Source: Moniliophthora roreri (lineage: Eukaryota; Basidiomycota; Agaricomycetes; Agaricales; Marasmiaceae). Taken from it: DNA of 64,000 bases. Both the position numbers and the translations under genes were made by a program. How positions within the stretch are numbered: the stretch's first letter is position 1; every line of letters begins with the position of its first letter. Positions 13,002 through 24,510 of this stretch are shown in pieces. The notes beneath the pieces were generated by a model, which saw only the letters and a program-made list of their open reading frames with translations, did not search any database and was not told the DNA's origin. The stretch is from NCBI GenBank assembly GCA_001466705.2, contig LATX02000183.1, positions 186,001 to 250,000 on the forward strand. Reading direction: 5' to 3'.

Positions 13002-13683
13002 TCACCTTCTTTCACCTAGTCCAAACACCCTATCAGGAGGTGGCACATATGCACGTTCCCTGAACCTATTCGATCTCCCGTGGTGGTTGCCACTTTTCCT
13101 AGTAGTTGATTGTGCTTCGTAAACATCGGAAGGCTCGGGGTCCTGGGTATCTGTGAATACGTGTCCTGGGGGGAGTCGCCAGCGCCATTGCTCTCTGACA
13201 CCAGGGGGAAGAACATTGGGTACGGGATCCCAAACTGGTTCATTACCCTTCAGAACCTTGACCCTATTTAGATCACGGTCATTCGACGACCTGGAGATAT
13301 ATAGTCGTTGAAGTTCTCCTCTCTGTAGCATTTGTTCTAAAACCACCTTCTTCAAAAATCTGTTGAATTATTGATCCATATATGTTTGCGGTAGGTCAGA
13401 AAGTGAACCATACATACCTCATCGAGCGAATAGGATGCTCGACATGTGGAATATCCAGGTGTTTCGGGTGCAAATTTGGACCTCTTGCTCTATTCTCCAA
13501 AATAACCTTTGCAGTGGGCGGTAGAAAACCAGGGTTCTCTTTGGCGCCTGGAAATTGCTCGTGTACTTGCTGGAAGATTTCTTGACTTGTGAGGCCGAGC
13601 TTTGGATGCTGCTCTAGGACCTTCTGGACGATACCTCTGGCCGAACGTGAAGCGAATGAAATAAACGTCTTTGCAGTGATCAT
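13002..13683 (-). CDS. Conserved-looking hypothetical protein, possibly mitochondrial
   Basis: I do not recognise the family. Two exons joined by a standard intron (about 13356-13414) give a basic protein of roughly 205 residues: MITAKTFISFASRSARGIV, then QEIFQQVHEQFPGAK, HVEHPIRSMRFLKKVVLEQM, EPVWDPVPNVLPPGVREQWRW and a basic, Tyr/Pro-ending tail. The N-terminus is rich in Ser/Arg/Lys and lacks acids for the first 20 residues, which suits mitochondrial import. The globular, charged middle with WDP and WRWRLPPGH would fit a mitoribosome-associated or assembly protein, but that is a guess. The two exons stay in frame across a clean GT-AG junction, which supports it being a real gene. Confidence 0.65.
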
Positions 13684-13911
13684 TCGTCGAGTTACAGTCG
13701 AAATTTTTGCCGCCGGCTATGTTGCAAGGCCGCCGGGTTGGCCGCCAACATCACATTCACGATACGAGTATGTTATCCTAATAATACATTCCCATGCTAT
13801 GAGTCTTCCACCCGAATATCCGCTTGCTTGAATCCGCTCCAATTCTCCTGACATGCTACCTACGTCCACACCGCATCGCCAAGTGGCTCTGGGCTTCGGC
13901 ACCCTTTTTTT

Positions 13912-15292
13912 TTACAATTTACTTGGAGTAGCCCTGGCCGTGAACCCGATCCGAGGAAAATGGCAGCGGAAAATACCGGAGGAGCCTTTGACCTCAATGC
14001 AAATCTCTTCGTCATTGAGGGCTACCAGCTTGCCTACGGTAGGGTAATTTCTACCTGAAAGGAAGCGTAAGCCATAACCAACATTACCGAAGGAATCTGA
14101 TCTTACCATTATCATCAGGAGTGACTGATATAGTCTGTCCAGATTGCAAGCCGAGCCTCTGAGCTTCCGTACTGTCGAACCCAACAACGTTGTAAGGTTC
14201 GAAGGGAGCAGATGCTATGAGTTTCGCAGCCTCATCGCCGCTAATTCGTTGAGGCGCATTCTTCTTGTTGGCCTCGGAAATCCGGGAGCTCAACCGATCA
14301 AGCCACTGTCAAGACTTGAGCGTAAGCTCAGGGTGGGGTACTCCTTCCATACCTTCAATGCAGTGGGGAATTTCGCTTCATTGAATAAAGGATGGGCATT
14401 TCGCATGGGTCGCAGCCAGCTATACACAAAATGAACAGCCACATCTGCCAAGCTGGGTGCTTCAGTGTCAAATAGCCATTCACGCCCGTCCTTGAGTTGC
14501 TCCTCAATCAGTGCCTGTCAGAAAGCGGATCTATATCAATATCTTGAAAAGCTGTGCAACAGACATGAAAGGCCACCAGTTGCGCTGAAAGCTCGCTCAT
14601 GGACTTGCCGCGAGAGGCGACGATACCCTGTACATTAATAGGAGCACCTCGAAACTGGTGGAATGGTTTTCAGGGTCGATCCGGGACGAGTCTAGGCGAG
14701 GAATGAACTCACTGAGGACCTATCGTCTATGAAGGGTTTCGGGATCTTTTCCCAAGGTAAATGTGCAGGTGCAAGTGGGAACAAGGTAGAATCTGCATAA
14801 TGTTTCGCGAAGGCTTTGATGAGGCCTGTGTCAGCGCTGGTGGTGTTCTTTCTCGGGGGAAAGACTGTTCCGTAACCCGTAGCGAGAGCGAAACGGCGCT
14901 CCAGAGCAGAGGTGATGAGACTGTCAAGTACTTTTCAATTCTGACATTGGATCGAGAACAAAAGCGGCATACCTTGTATCACAGTAGATATCGTTGTCTA
15001 TTGCGAGAATTGGGATGCGTCGATACCCGATGCCCAACAGATTTGTGATCTCGGGACGGGGAAGCGTAGATGAGACCTACAGTTTATGATGTTGAGCTGG
15101 CGATTTGGGCGCTCGAAATGAGAGAAAGCCTCACATGGACGGTTTGATGCGGCACGGATTTGAGCAGTAAAACATGGTCAACTTTCTCGCTGAAGGGCGA
15201 CCCGTCGTACCTATATTGTGCGTCAAAACGGGCTTGTGGAGTGGGCAGCCAGGCAAAACTTCTCACCGGTAGAGGATGACTGTTGAAGGCAT
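13912..15292 (-). CDS. Glutathione S-transferase-like protein with extra C-terminal domain
   Basis: N-terminal thioredoxin-like GST domain: MPSTVILYR spliced to YDGSPFSEKVDHVLLLKS, then PRPEITNLLGIGYRRIPILA and DIYCDTSLITSALERRF. An alpha-helical GST C-domain follows (AQLALIEEQLKDGREWLF, PSLADVAVHFVYSWLRPM). After it come about 120 more residues (SEANKKNAPQRISGDEAAKL, VVGFDSTEAQRLGLQSGQ, YPTVGKLVALNDEEICIEV) that look like a small beta domain found fused to GSTs in fungi. Substrate unknown. Start at 15292; the first intron is 15229-15284 or close to it. The Ser/Pro of GSPFSEK occupies the catalytic loop position. Detoxification or redox role is inferred from family only. Confidence 0.82.
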
Positions 15293-15637
15293 AAAATGGT
15301 GTCTGACTTTAGAATGAGACAGGGAGTCTTGAATTTCTTTGTTGTCAAACTCGTGCACGAATTGATTGCTTGTTCTTGTCGCCGCTGTGGCCGAAGTATG
15401 CGCTGTCTGAGGAATATGACGCCGAGGAATATCACACCGAGTCACTGCCCTAATAATAATCGAGCCTCATTGTTGTGATCACGCTAACGTGCATAGCCGC
15501 CATCAGAAATTTCATAAGACGCAGCTTTTCCTTTTTTCTAACACTACCCTCTCTTGCCTCACCCTTGTCACGACTCTTTCGTCTCTCGCAGTTGCTTTTT
15601 TTTTTTCTTTCCTTAGCTTCCCTTTTTTTTGATTACC
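15293..15637. promoter_or_regulatory. Divergent spacer with CT-rich tract upstream of chitin synthase
   Basis: The 15525-15635 part is strongly pyrimidine-rich, with T runs directly before the ATG. Such CT tracts are common upstream of well-expressed fungal genes. No TATA element is convincing. Confidence 0.4.
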
Positions 15638-18600
15638 ATGGCGAATCGCCCGCCACTCCCTTCAGTCTCTTCCAGTACTACAGTCAATGATGACCCGTTT
15701 GCAGACCGTCCTCGGCAGACCCACTTTGCTGAACCCCAGCACCCTTATCCTTCACAAGCCAGCATACCTCGTCCTTTCGAGAGCACAGCTTCCCTGCCGC
15801 AGGAGTTTGGAGCGCGGGACCAGCAATTCGAAGAAGATGACTACGTAGAAAAGCAACCGTTGACAGGCGGACAAGCATTCGCTGGCGGGTTCTATCCACC
15901 AGGGTGAGCTCTTTTTCAGTTGTATGTGTTTCATTAGCTCATCTTTAAGCTCAGTCCTGTGGATCCTGACGCCTATGGTGATCCTTATGGCGGGAGTCGT
16001 CCTTCTTCTGTCGTGTCGTCATCGACAGGCGGCGTCGAAAGTGCATGGCGACGACGACAGACCATCAAGCGTGGTGTTACCCGTAAGGTCAAACTGACCA
16101 AGGGCAATTTCATCGCCGAGTATCCAGTCCCTACACCTATTCTTAGTGCGACAGAAGCCAAATATACTGCCACGTCCACAACCGAGTTTTCGTGAGTTCC
16201 AACTGTCGATCGATCGCGTTCTCTTCTTTCTCAATCCCTTGGCCAGTCATATGCGATACACAGCTGCAACATGCGACCCGGATGAATTTTCAGAGGCCAG
16301 CGGCTACTCACTGCGAACAAAAATGTACAACCGTGAGACCGAGCTTCTTATTGCCGTTACGTCATACAACGAAGACAAGACGCTCTACGCTCGTACCCTG
16401 CATGGTGTCATGCTAAACATTCGTGACATTTGCAAGACAAAGCAATCCAAATACTGGCGTCGACAAGCCGAGGAAGGCAATCCAGGATGGCAGAAGATCA
16501 CCGTTGCGTTGATTGTAGATGGTCTTGAACCAATGGACAAGAGTGTACTAGATATCCTGGCCACCGTGGGTGTTTACCAGGACGGCGTCATGAAGAAGCA
16601 AGTTGATGGGAAAGACACAGTCGCCCATATTTTCGAGGTCTGTAGAGAGCAACCGTGTCGGGTTTACAATATTCACTCCACCAATAGTACACCACTCAAT
16701 TATCAGTGGATGCCACTCCCCAACTGGTGCTTCCCCAAGCCAACGATCCGAACAACCTGGTTCCTGTTCAAATCATCTTTGTCTTGAAGGCTAAGAATCA
16801 GAAGAAGATTAACTCCCACCGTTGGTTGTTCAACGCCATCGGCAAGATGCTCAACGTAAGTCTGTTTCTTCGTTGCTATCAATATACGTGTCTTGATTCG
16901 GTATCAACAGCCCGAAGTCTGTGTTCTGATTGATGCGGGTACGAAGCCCGGTCACAAATCAATCTACTACCTCTGGGAGGCCTTTTACAATGACCCTCAC
17001 CTTGGTGGTTGCTGTGGTGAAATTCACGCCATGATAAAGGGTGGAAAGAAGCTTCTGAATCCATTGGTTGCCGCTCAAAACTTTGAGTACAAGATGTCCA
17101 ATATCTTGGGTAAGTTGCACCACTACCACATTGTATTTGTTTACTCATACCACCCCTATCATAGATAAACCTCTGGAGAGTAGTTTCGGCTACGTCTCCG
17201 TGTTGCCTGGTGCTTTCTCAGCGTATCGTTACCGTGCCATCCTTGGACGTCCATTGGAGCAATATTTCCATGGTGACCATTCGTTGGCAGACCGGCTCGG
17301 ACCGAAAGGTATTTACGGAATGAATATCTTCACCAAGAACATGTTCTTGGCTGAAGATCGTATTCTGTGCTTCGAGCTGGTGGCAAAGAAGAACGATAGG
17401 TGGACTCTGACATACGTGAAACCAAGTAAAGCGGAAACGGATGTGCCAGAATCTGCCCCCGAATTAATCGGTCAGCGTCGTCGTTGGTTGAACGGTTCTT
17501 TCGCTGCCTCAGTGGTAAGTTTCCGTGTCCATCTTAATCATGGGTCGTTGTAATCAAGATGACTTTCTAGTACGCTCTGGTCAATTTCTTCAAACTCTAT
17601 CAATCTGGCCATGGCATTTTCCGCATGTTCTTCTTCCATATTCAGGCTTTAGTAAGTCGCACCCTATTCCACTTTCTGCTCAAATATATTCATGTTGTCT
17701 CTAGTACAACATCTTTTCACTGGTCTTCTCCTGGTTTGCTCTTGCCAACATTTGGTTGACGTTTAGTATCATCATTGATCTGCTCCCCAACCTGCCCGGT
17801 GACACCGCCATTATAGTGTTTGGCACTAAGGCAGTTGTAAGTGTCATGAGCTCGTGGTCGACAGGCTGAAACTGAAAGCGTCTCTTAGACACACTGGGTC
17901 AACTTTGGTTTCAAATGGCTTTATTTGGCTTTCCTTGCTTTACAATTCGTTCTCGCCCTCGGGAACCGGCCAAAGGGTGAACGTGCAGCATACACGATTA
18001 CTTTATGGTATGGCACACTATGACTACGTAAATCGAGCTAACATTAACCATGGGATAGGGTATATGCCGTGCTCGCTCTCTACTTGCTTGTTTGCTCTTT
18101 CTGGCTTACCATCCAAGCTTTTGCAGTACGTCTGCTCATTGTCCTTGTATAAATCGTATTCTTACGATGCCGTTCTCCAGAACATACCCAAACTGGTCCA
18201 GGCAAACGATGGTGATGCAATCAAGACGCTCTTCCAAGGACCAGTGGGAGCTTTGATTGCAGCCATGTTTTCGACTTACGGTGAGTCTTTCAGGCTCTTG
18301 GTTTGTTGTCTCGTTGGGTTAACCTGTTAACGACGCTTAGGTATCTATATCATCGCTTCCTTCCTCTACGTACGTAGCAGATCTGCGCTTGATAATTCCC
18401 GTATTCACTACTGCGTCTAGCGTGATCCTTGGCACATGTTCTCGAGTTTCTTCCAATATCTCTTGTTGGCGCCCAGCTTCACCAACGTGCTCAACGTCTA
18501 TGCGTTCTGCAATCTTCACGATGTACGTATATGCGTATCTCTTACGCTTGAGATTCTAACAGCCCTTTTCTAGGTCTCGTGGGGTACGAAGGGTAGCGAT

Positions 18601-19089
18601 AAAGCCGAAGCACTACCTTCAGTGTCATCTTCGAAAGCAAAAGACGCTGATGTGGCTGTTGTCGAGGATACCACAAAGGTCCAAGAGGACGTTGATGCTG
18701 CATTCAAGGAAACCGTCACGAGAGCCGTCACCAAAATCCAAACCAAGGAGGAAATTGAAAAGCCTACGATGGATGACCAGAACAAGACATTCCGTACTCG
18801 TCTCGTTGCGTTCTGGATGTTGTCCAATGCAACGCTTGCCGTTGCTATCGCAAACTTGAATGGTCTGCCTAGTGGAAATGCTACCCAAGACGAAAAAGAC
18901 CTGGCCGACAAGCAGAGCACATATTTCAACATCATTTTGTATTCAACATTTGGTCTTGCTTTCGTTCGTTTCATTGGAGTACGTTTTATCTATTCGCCTT
19001 CTGCAAGATGTTGACTGACATCACATTCACAACAGTGTCTCTGGTACTTCTTCAAGCGCAACCTCTTCAGATGTTGCAGGCGGAACTAA
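15638..19089 (+). CDS. Chitin synthase (family 2 glycosyltransferase, class III type)
   Basis: Polymerises UDP-GlcNAc into chitin at the plasma membrane. The N-terminus is Pro/Ser-rich and cytosolic, followed by the CHS1N-type segment ([20 protein letters not shown]). The catalytic region has [45 protein letters not shown] and [18 protein letters not shown] and QRRRW are the signature catalytic and product-binding motifs. Multiple membrane segments follow ([69 protein letters not shown]), then a charged loop of about 100 residues, two more hydrophobic stretches and the C-terminus [17 protein letters not shown]. About twelve introns. Start at 15638 ([10 protein letters not shown]) after a CT-rich leader. 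Class III assignment rests on resemblance of the core and C-terminus and is less certain than the family. Confidence 0.95.
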
Positions 19090-19348
19090 ATGTCGAGACC
19101 TCGAAGGTCTTATTGGAATGGAATATCTGCATTTTGGATTTAGGAATGGACAATTCTGCTTTCTTTGCTTACGTTCTGGCTTTCCCTTTTGCTCTGCACT
19201 TATTATGATTACCGTCCTTTATAGTCTAGTATTCTCCCCGAGTACTGTGAAAAAATCTAACGTACTTGCGTGTCATTGACATCTTATCTATTTTATACCA
19301 TCATTTACGGAGTCAACCAATGTAACGAGATATCTACGGACACGGACT

Positions 19349-20349
19349 TCATGAATACATAGCGTAGTATTCGTTTCTATCGTCGTCGTCGGTCCTTTCA
19401 GAGCTCATCGGCGCCCGAAACATGTTAGACAGTAGGTCTATGTGAGCACTCCCGGCAAACTCCTCGTATTCTTCGCGCTCCTGCCGATCGAACCTGGCCG
19501 TTAATTCCTCTAGCAACCTGTGTAAAGTCACGAGAGGGTAAGCGTCCTCGGCGTGCACATCCGTACGTTCGGGCTCATCCGCGCCGTCCTCGCGTTCTAG
19601 CTCCTCTCGAGGCTCGAGGAGACATCGTCGACAAGTTGGACATGAATCGTGCTTCAAGATTATAAATCAATACTCGACGAAATTAGGTCTAATCAACTCA
19701 CCCCATCCAGGATCCATCGTGAGATGCTTGAGGGCACAACCGTCAGCAAAGTGAACGCCGAGGGTAGATGGTCAAACTTACTCTCTCTTGCAAAAGATAT
19801 GGCCACATTGCCATGACTGGGATAGTCTCGTCACGCCGAGCTCCTCAATGGGATGCGCCGGAGAGTCCATAGCTATGGCCATTTCCTCCTCTGCCAGAAT
19901 CGCAAGCAGAGATGTGAAACATATAGGGCAGATGGAGTCTACGTGTATCGTAAGTGAAGCATACAAGGGAATAGTGGGTGGAATAGGTCCTCGTACCTTG
20001 ATGACCGAGCTCATGAATCTGTTTCTCTTGAAGCCTTGGCAGGGCTTCGAGAATTTCTCGCTGTTGTCTGGAACATGTGAACAGAAGAACCCAAGCAAAT
20101 GAATTCTAGTTCTTACTGATAGGAGAGTTGATTTTGACCTCGGTCTGAACCGAGTATCTCGAGCACCAATCTTCGAATACGTTCGTCACCCTGTAGTGCT
20201 CTCAAACCTTGTATTGAGGGAAGACTATTCATGATGGTAGATGAAGATGATTGTGTGCGATGACGCGTCGCCACAGCCAGATATCCATCAGGTTCGCGCA
20301 TCAGTCGTGGGAAGAGTTGAGTGATACAGGTGTTGAACATCATTGTCAT
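19349..20349 (-). CDS. RING-finger protein, probable E3 ubiquitin ligase (RING paralogue 1)
   Basis: Four or more exons. The N-terminal helical part (MTMMFNTCITQLFPRLMREP, LRALQGDERIRRLVLEIL) is followed by a RING: CPICFTSLL, a long loop, QCGHIFCKRDISRWILDG and HDSCPTCRR. The metal ligands are C-x2-C, C-x-H-x2-C-x2-D and C-x2-C; Asp replaces one Cys, as in some known RINGs. The acidic C-terminal tail (ELEREDGADEPERTDV, RFDRQEREEYEEF) ends at 19349. Two GT-AG introns interrupt the RING and restore the motif exactly when removed. Expected to bind an E2 and direct ubiquitination; the substrate is unknown. A paralogue with the same intron-split RING lies at 32367-33136. Confidence 0.82.
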
Positions 20350-20481
20350 AAAAAGCTCGAGCGAAGGGTACAGTTACAATCGGATAACAAAAACAGAAAG
20401 AACGACAACTGAGTGATAATATGTGTCCATATATCGAAACGAGTGGTGCCTGCCCCCTCGGAGGATGTAGGGTAACGGGAT

Positions 20482-20987
20482 CTAGAATGGATTCTCATCA
20501 TCATCCTGAATGGGGATCAAGCTGTGATTCTTCTGCTCCGAGGCATCGGTGGGATGAGTTTCTTCTCCATCACTGCTGTGCTCCTCCCTCTGTGCAAAGA
20601 GTTGTACAGGCTTACTGGTTCTACGGATGAACGCGGAATTTAGCAACAACAATATTGGCAAGGAAGGAGAAACTTACTTGGTGAAATGTTTCTTTTTAGC
20701 AGCAGACAGTTTCTGTGTACACGGTGTCATCAGGTTGTCTGTCGGCGAGATGTAGGCTGGGTTACTGTTGGTGAAATGAGTATTTAGCGGCCTATGCGGT
20801 TACGGAGAACGTACTGTGATTTAGCCATTTTCTTTGCTAATAGCGCCTTGGCACCCATTCCTGGGGCATTCACAACATTTCCCAGCGGTGCCTGGGGCAC
20901 GACGACATGAGCAGCGTTGGCTGGGTTGTGGAGAGGTTGAATGGGAGTGGCATTCGGGGAATCGTTCGGGGTGGTAGTGCTGGACAT
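20482..20987 (-). CDS. SPO12-family mitotic exit/meiosis regulator-like protein
   Basis: Small three-exon protein. Exon 1 (MSSTTTPNDS...LLAKKMAKS) is Pro/Ala-rich. Exon 2 carries the SPO12 signature NPAYISPTDNLMTPCTQKL, then SAAKKKHFTK. Exon 3 is an acidic tail ending QDDDENPF. In yeast, Spo12 acts in the FEAR network for release of Cdc14 in anaphase and in meiosis. The conserved S/T-P and TPCTQKL segment is visible, but the remainder is low complexity. Start at 20987 (MSSTTTP). Same strand as RING paralogue 1, 132 bp apart. Confidence 0.8.
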
Positions 20988-21207
20988 TGTTGCTGTAAAG
21001 GACACAATAGCCAATGAGCTGAAGGTTTTAAAGGAAAAGTGCAAATGAACGATGAGGACAAAATGGTAGGCTAAGACCAAAATGGCCGCCGGGACGTGTA
21101 GGTTCAACTACCACCACGTGACCCCGTAGCCACGATGGCGAGCCACGGACCTAAGGCTGCAGTTAGAACTCATTCTGCGTACCCAAAGACATATTCTCAC
21201 TCAAAAA

Positions 21208-22910
21208 ATGGAAACAAACCCAGTTGCCTCTTTCTTCGTCCTTCCTCATGAAGTCATCTGCCTTATCCTGGCACAACTCGACCCTGCGAGCATTGCTCGC
21301 TGTACACAGGTCAGGTTCTCACCCATATCTTCAAAATCCATTTATTCAAAAAATCACGATCAAGGTCTGCCAAAGGCTCAACTCCATTACTAGAGAGTCG
21401 CATCTATATGACTACAAAAAAACCCTAGCTTTGGCCAATCTCGTCGACGAATCCTTCGAGGACCATCCTGAGGCTGGTGCACAAACTCGATTAAGGCGAT
21501 TAGAGGCTCACCAAGCCGCTTGGAAGGGCTTCAAATGGATTGACACGGAGAAGTACCCTCTAGCCCGCGTGCGATTATGGGAGATTATCGGGGGAGTGCT
21601 GTGCCTTTACGATCATGAAGATGGCGGGTTCACGTCTACCCGAATACCATCTGTTCACCGAGGAATTGAACGAACCAAGTGGCGCATACCAGAAAGTGGT
21701 AGATTTGGGGACCATCCTGAAGATTTCACTATTGATCCCTCGAGAGATTTATTAATGGTTTTGCATAAACACGTTTCTGGGTCTGTTTGCTTTCCTCGGA
21801 GATGGTTCAAAATAGCTGACTCGTCGCAGGAACACTTTTTCCTTTGAATTGCAACCATTATCACTAGAAACAGGACGTAATCATCCCAATGCATCGTCGA
21901 CTCCTCTCCGAAAGGACGTAGAAGCAGAGAGTTACACCGAGTGGACGTACGACATGCGGATATTCGAGCAATTCATCGGTGTCCTTTGCATTTCCGGTGA
22001 ATCAGCAAGCTCGCTACTAGTATGGAATTGGGAAACAGGCGACTTTGTGAAGGTACAGTTGTCATCAACATGTACTGCCGCCATACTGAATTATCGTAAG
22101 GCTGTGGAAGAACCCATGTCGTTTTCGTTCCTGAACGAGCGTTTCATTGTTTACTCTGCGGAAAAGTATGATCCTGACCAACAGGGAATGCTGCCTACAC
22201 TCATCCTTTTGGACCTTGATCCTTCTGGACGCTGTGGAGAAATGCATCTGGAATTGCCAGTAGTCGATGATTCCGTGGAGGTGCTCCATATTTCTGTCCA
22301 TACCGAAAGCCCACCGGGATCACGTTCATCACACCTATCTCAAGCACCGTTCAGAACAGACTTTCATGATCGACTTTTTGTTGTCTGCATACGTATGCAA
22401 GATTACCGACAGAACGTGATGCATAATTTTTCGCTATTCATCATGTTGTCGGCGTTTCTGCCTTACATGGAGGAAATGGAAGGGAGCTCAAAAGAATTGG
22501 TAGAGCATCCCTGGGGGGATTGGGGCCCTGAAAACTCCAAGCTGCTTCACGTGGATTTCCCGGACGCGTGGGCTTGCTTTGTATACGGTCTCCGAGCTGT
22601 CGTCATGAAGCCCCGTCCCGAATCCGCACCTGAATTTCCCAAACAATTCCACCTCTTCGATTTCAACCAGGCTTCTATTCGTCCCGGTGTCAACGACGGC
22701 TCGAACGCGCAAGTTTCGACCAAAACCGTTACAAGGGATAATGGATTTCGCTTTCCGGTAGCTTCGGCTCTCCCTTGCCGCATTATAGAAGGGACACTTC
22801 CCGAGGCAGCTAGTGCTATAATGCTGAATGAAGACGCCTTGGTCACTATTTCGGTACAGTGGATACTCCAATGGTTCTGGGAAGCCACTGACGATCTTCA
22901 AGGGAGATGA
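21208..22910 (+). CDS. F-box protein (basidiomycete type)
   Basis: The N-terminus is a compact F-box: FFVLPHEVICLILAQLDP, then ASIARCTQVCQRLNSI, interrupted by one intron (about 21310-21364) that restores the motif. About 470 residues follow, with no repeated WD or LRR units that I can see but with beta-propeller-like short strands (DLLMVLHKHVSGNTFSFEL, FIGVLCISGESASSLLVWNW, NERFIVYSAEKYD). A second intron at 21781-21829 uses donor gtctgt. The F-box implies SCF ubiquitin ligase membership through Skp1; targets are unknown. This architecture belongs to very large expanded families in agaricomycetes. Confidence 0.8.
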
Positions 22911-23449
22911 GAGTGACATGACGATATATTCATTCTGAATCATGTCTTTGGAAGATATAGACGGTGGAGAATATAAAACAGAGCGCAACTGCAATCTCGT
23001 TGGTGTCGTACCCTGTCTCTTGTTGGATTTGCCAGCGACAGCGTACTCGACAGTTATTATTACTCGGTGCTCGCCGAGGGACTTGTAGTACCTTGTTGCT
23101 TACGTCTAGGTGTCATTGCATTGCATGGCTTGTAAATAGATTCATATCATACACGTCGTGTCTCGCAGTCATACGAGTCATGTCTCAGTTGGCCAGTTCG
23201 AAGAGCAAGTTTGCGATCGGTTCCAACGGTTGTACAGATCGTAAACTGCGGTAAAAAGAACCAAGGCCCTAACCCTGAGGCGTTTGGGCCTGGGACGTAT
23301 TTATACTTCGCTTGGAGGGCCTCGGAGACATTCGACGCAATCTCGGTCATATATACCTTATTTTCAACCACCATCATACCTGCCGCCCACTCCTTTCCCT
23401 GTAATCTTTTCACCTCTTGGATACTCTATCTTCGTCTCTTCACCACACC
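22911..23449. other. Intergenic region between F-box and RHEB genes
   Basis: Holds the F-box 3' end and the RHEB promoter. The last 60 nt before the RHEB ATG are pyrimidine-rich. A short minus-strand frame at 23147-23413 has no recognisable features and I do not call it. Confidence 0.4.
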
Positions 23450-24254
23450 ATGGCCCCTGCCGAAAACCTCAAAAAAAGAAAAATCGCAGTACTGGGCTCT
23501 CGTTCAGTCGGTATGATTGTACTCACCCTACGTCATATCCTGCTTCTGGGCTCATATCATGTTTCAATGTCCCAGGCAAATCGTCGCTTGTAATCCAGTT
23601 TATCGACAATCAGTTCGTCGAGTCATACTATCCGACTATCGAAAGCACGTTTGCGAAGAGTGTCAAGTATCGGGGAGCGGAATATGACTGCGAGGTCATT
23701 GATACTGCGGGTCAGGTGCGTGTGCTCAAAACACTGCGATTTCGACCCCACCTGATAAAGCAAAACAGGACGAATTCTCAATTTTCAACTCCAAACACGC
23801 CATCGGAATACATGGATATGTTCTCGTTTACTCCGTGACATCGCGAAGCTCCTTTGAGATGGTTCAAGTTGTATACGACAAAATCATAGATTTTTGTGGA
23901 GTCACCGACATCCCTTGCGTTATCGTGGGATCTAAAGTCGACCTAGAATCAAGGTATGCTGCTATACATTCGCGGATTCCTCTGATTTTTAATATGTTGT
24001 CACTTCTCCAGTAGACAAGTATCTCCTCAGGAGGGCGAGAAGCTCGCCCAAACCCTCCGCGCTGCCTTCATAGAAACTAGTGCAAAAACCAATCTTAATG
24101 TCGGTCAGTATCGCTTCTCCCGTAGTCCTGCGCGCTGAGACTGACATCTAGTGTTTCAGGCAAGGTTTTCGAGTTGTGCCTTGCGGAAGTCGAAAAACGT
24201 GCACCCAATAGCCAGACTGGCGAACCTCAAGCGAGCCGTTGTATCATAATGTAG
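23450..24254 (+). CDS. RHB1: RHEB-type small GTPase
   Basis: Ras-superfamily GTPase, upstream activator of TORC1 in many eukaryotes and linked to amino-acid uptake in yeasts. G1 is GSRSVGKSS, with the Rheb-typical Arg-Ser. The effector region is QFVESYYPTIESTF, G3 is DTAGQDEFSIF, and GYVLVYSVTSRSSFE and the G5-like ETSAK follow. The C-terminus RCIIM* is a CaaX box, so farnesylation is expected. The G4 motif reads GSKVDL instead of NKxD, so the canonical Asn is Ser. Six exons; start at 23450 (MAPAENLKKRKIAV). The other short introns are GT-AG. Confidence 0.92.
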
Positions 24255-24510
24255 ACGCTACTAGGACAGTATACGGACCTCTCGCGAATTCTTCACTCCC
24301 CAATTCAGCTCATGTCATATTCAAAGGCTTCTAAAGAGTCCTTCTCCCTTCTCATCGTGCTGCTTTCGAGTATAAACATCATGTTCTGCTTGTACTTTGT
24401 AGCTTAAGTTAAACAGTTTCATCCTTTACATTCGGTATCATAGTCATACAAGTAGTAGTTGCTCAGCGCAATGTATCTGCCTTCTCCTTGATATAGAATC
24501 TCTTTTGACT

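Noticed and set aside
23147..23413. Minus-strand 88-residue frame upstream of RHEB
   Set aside because: Overlaps the expected promoter and has no recognisable features.
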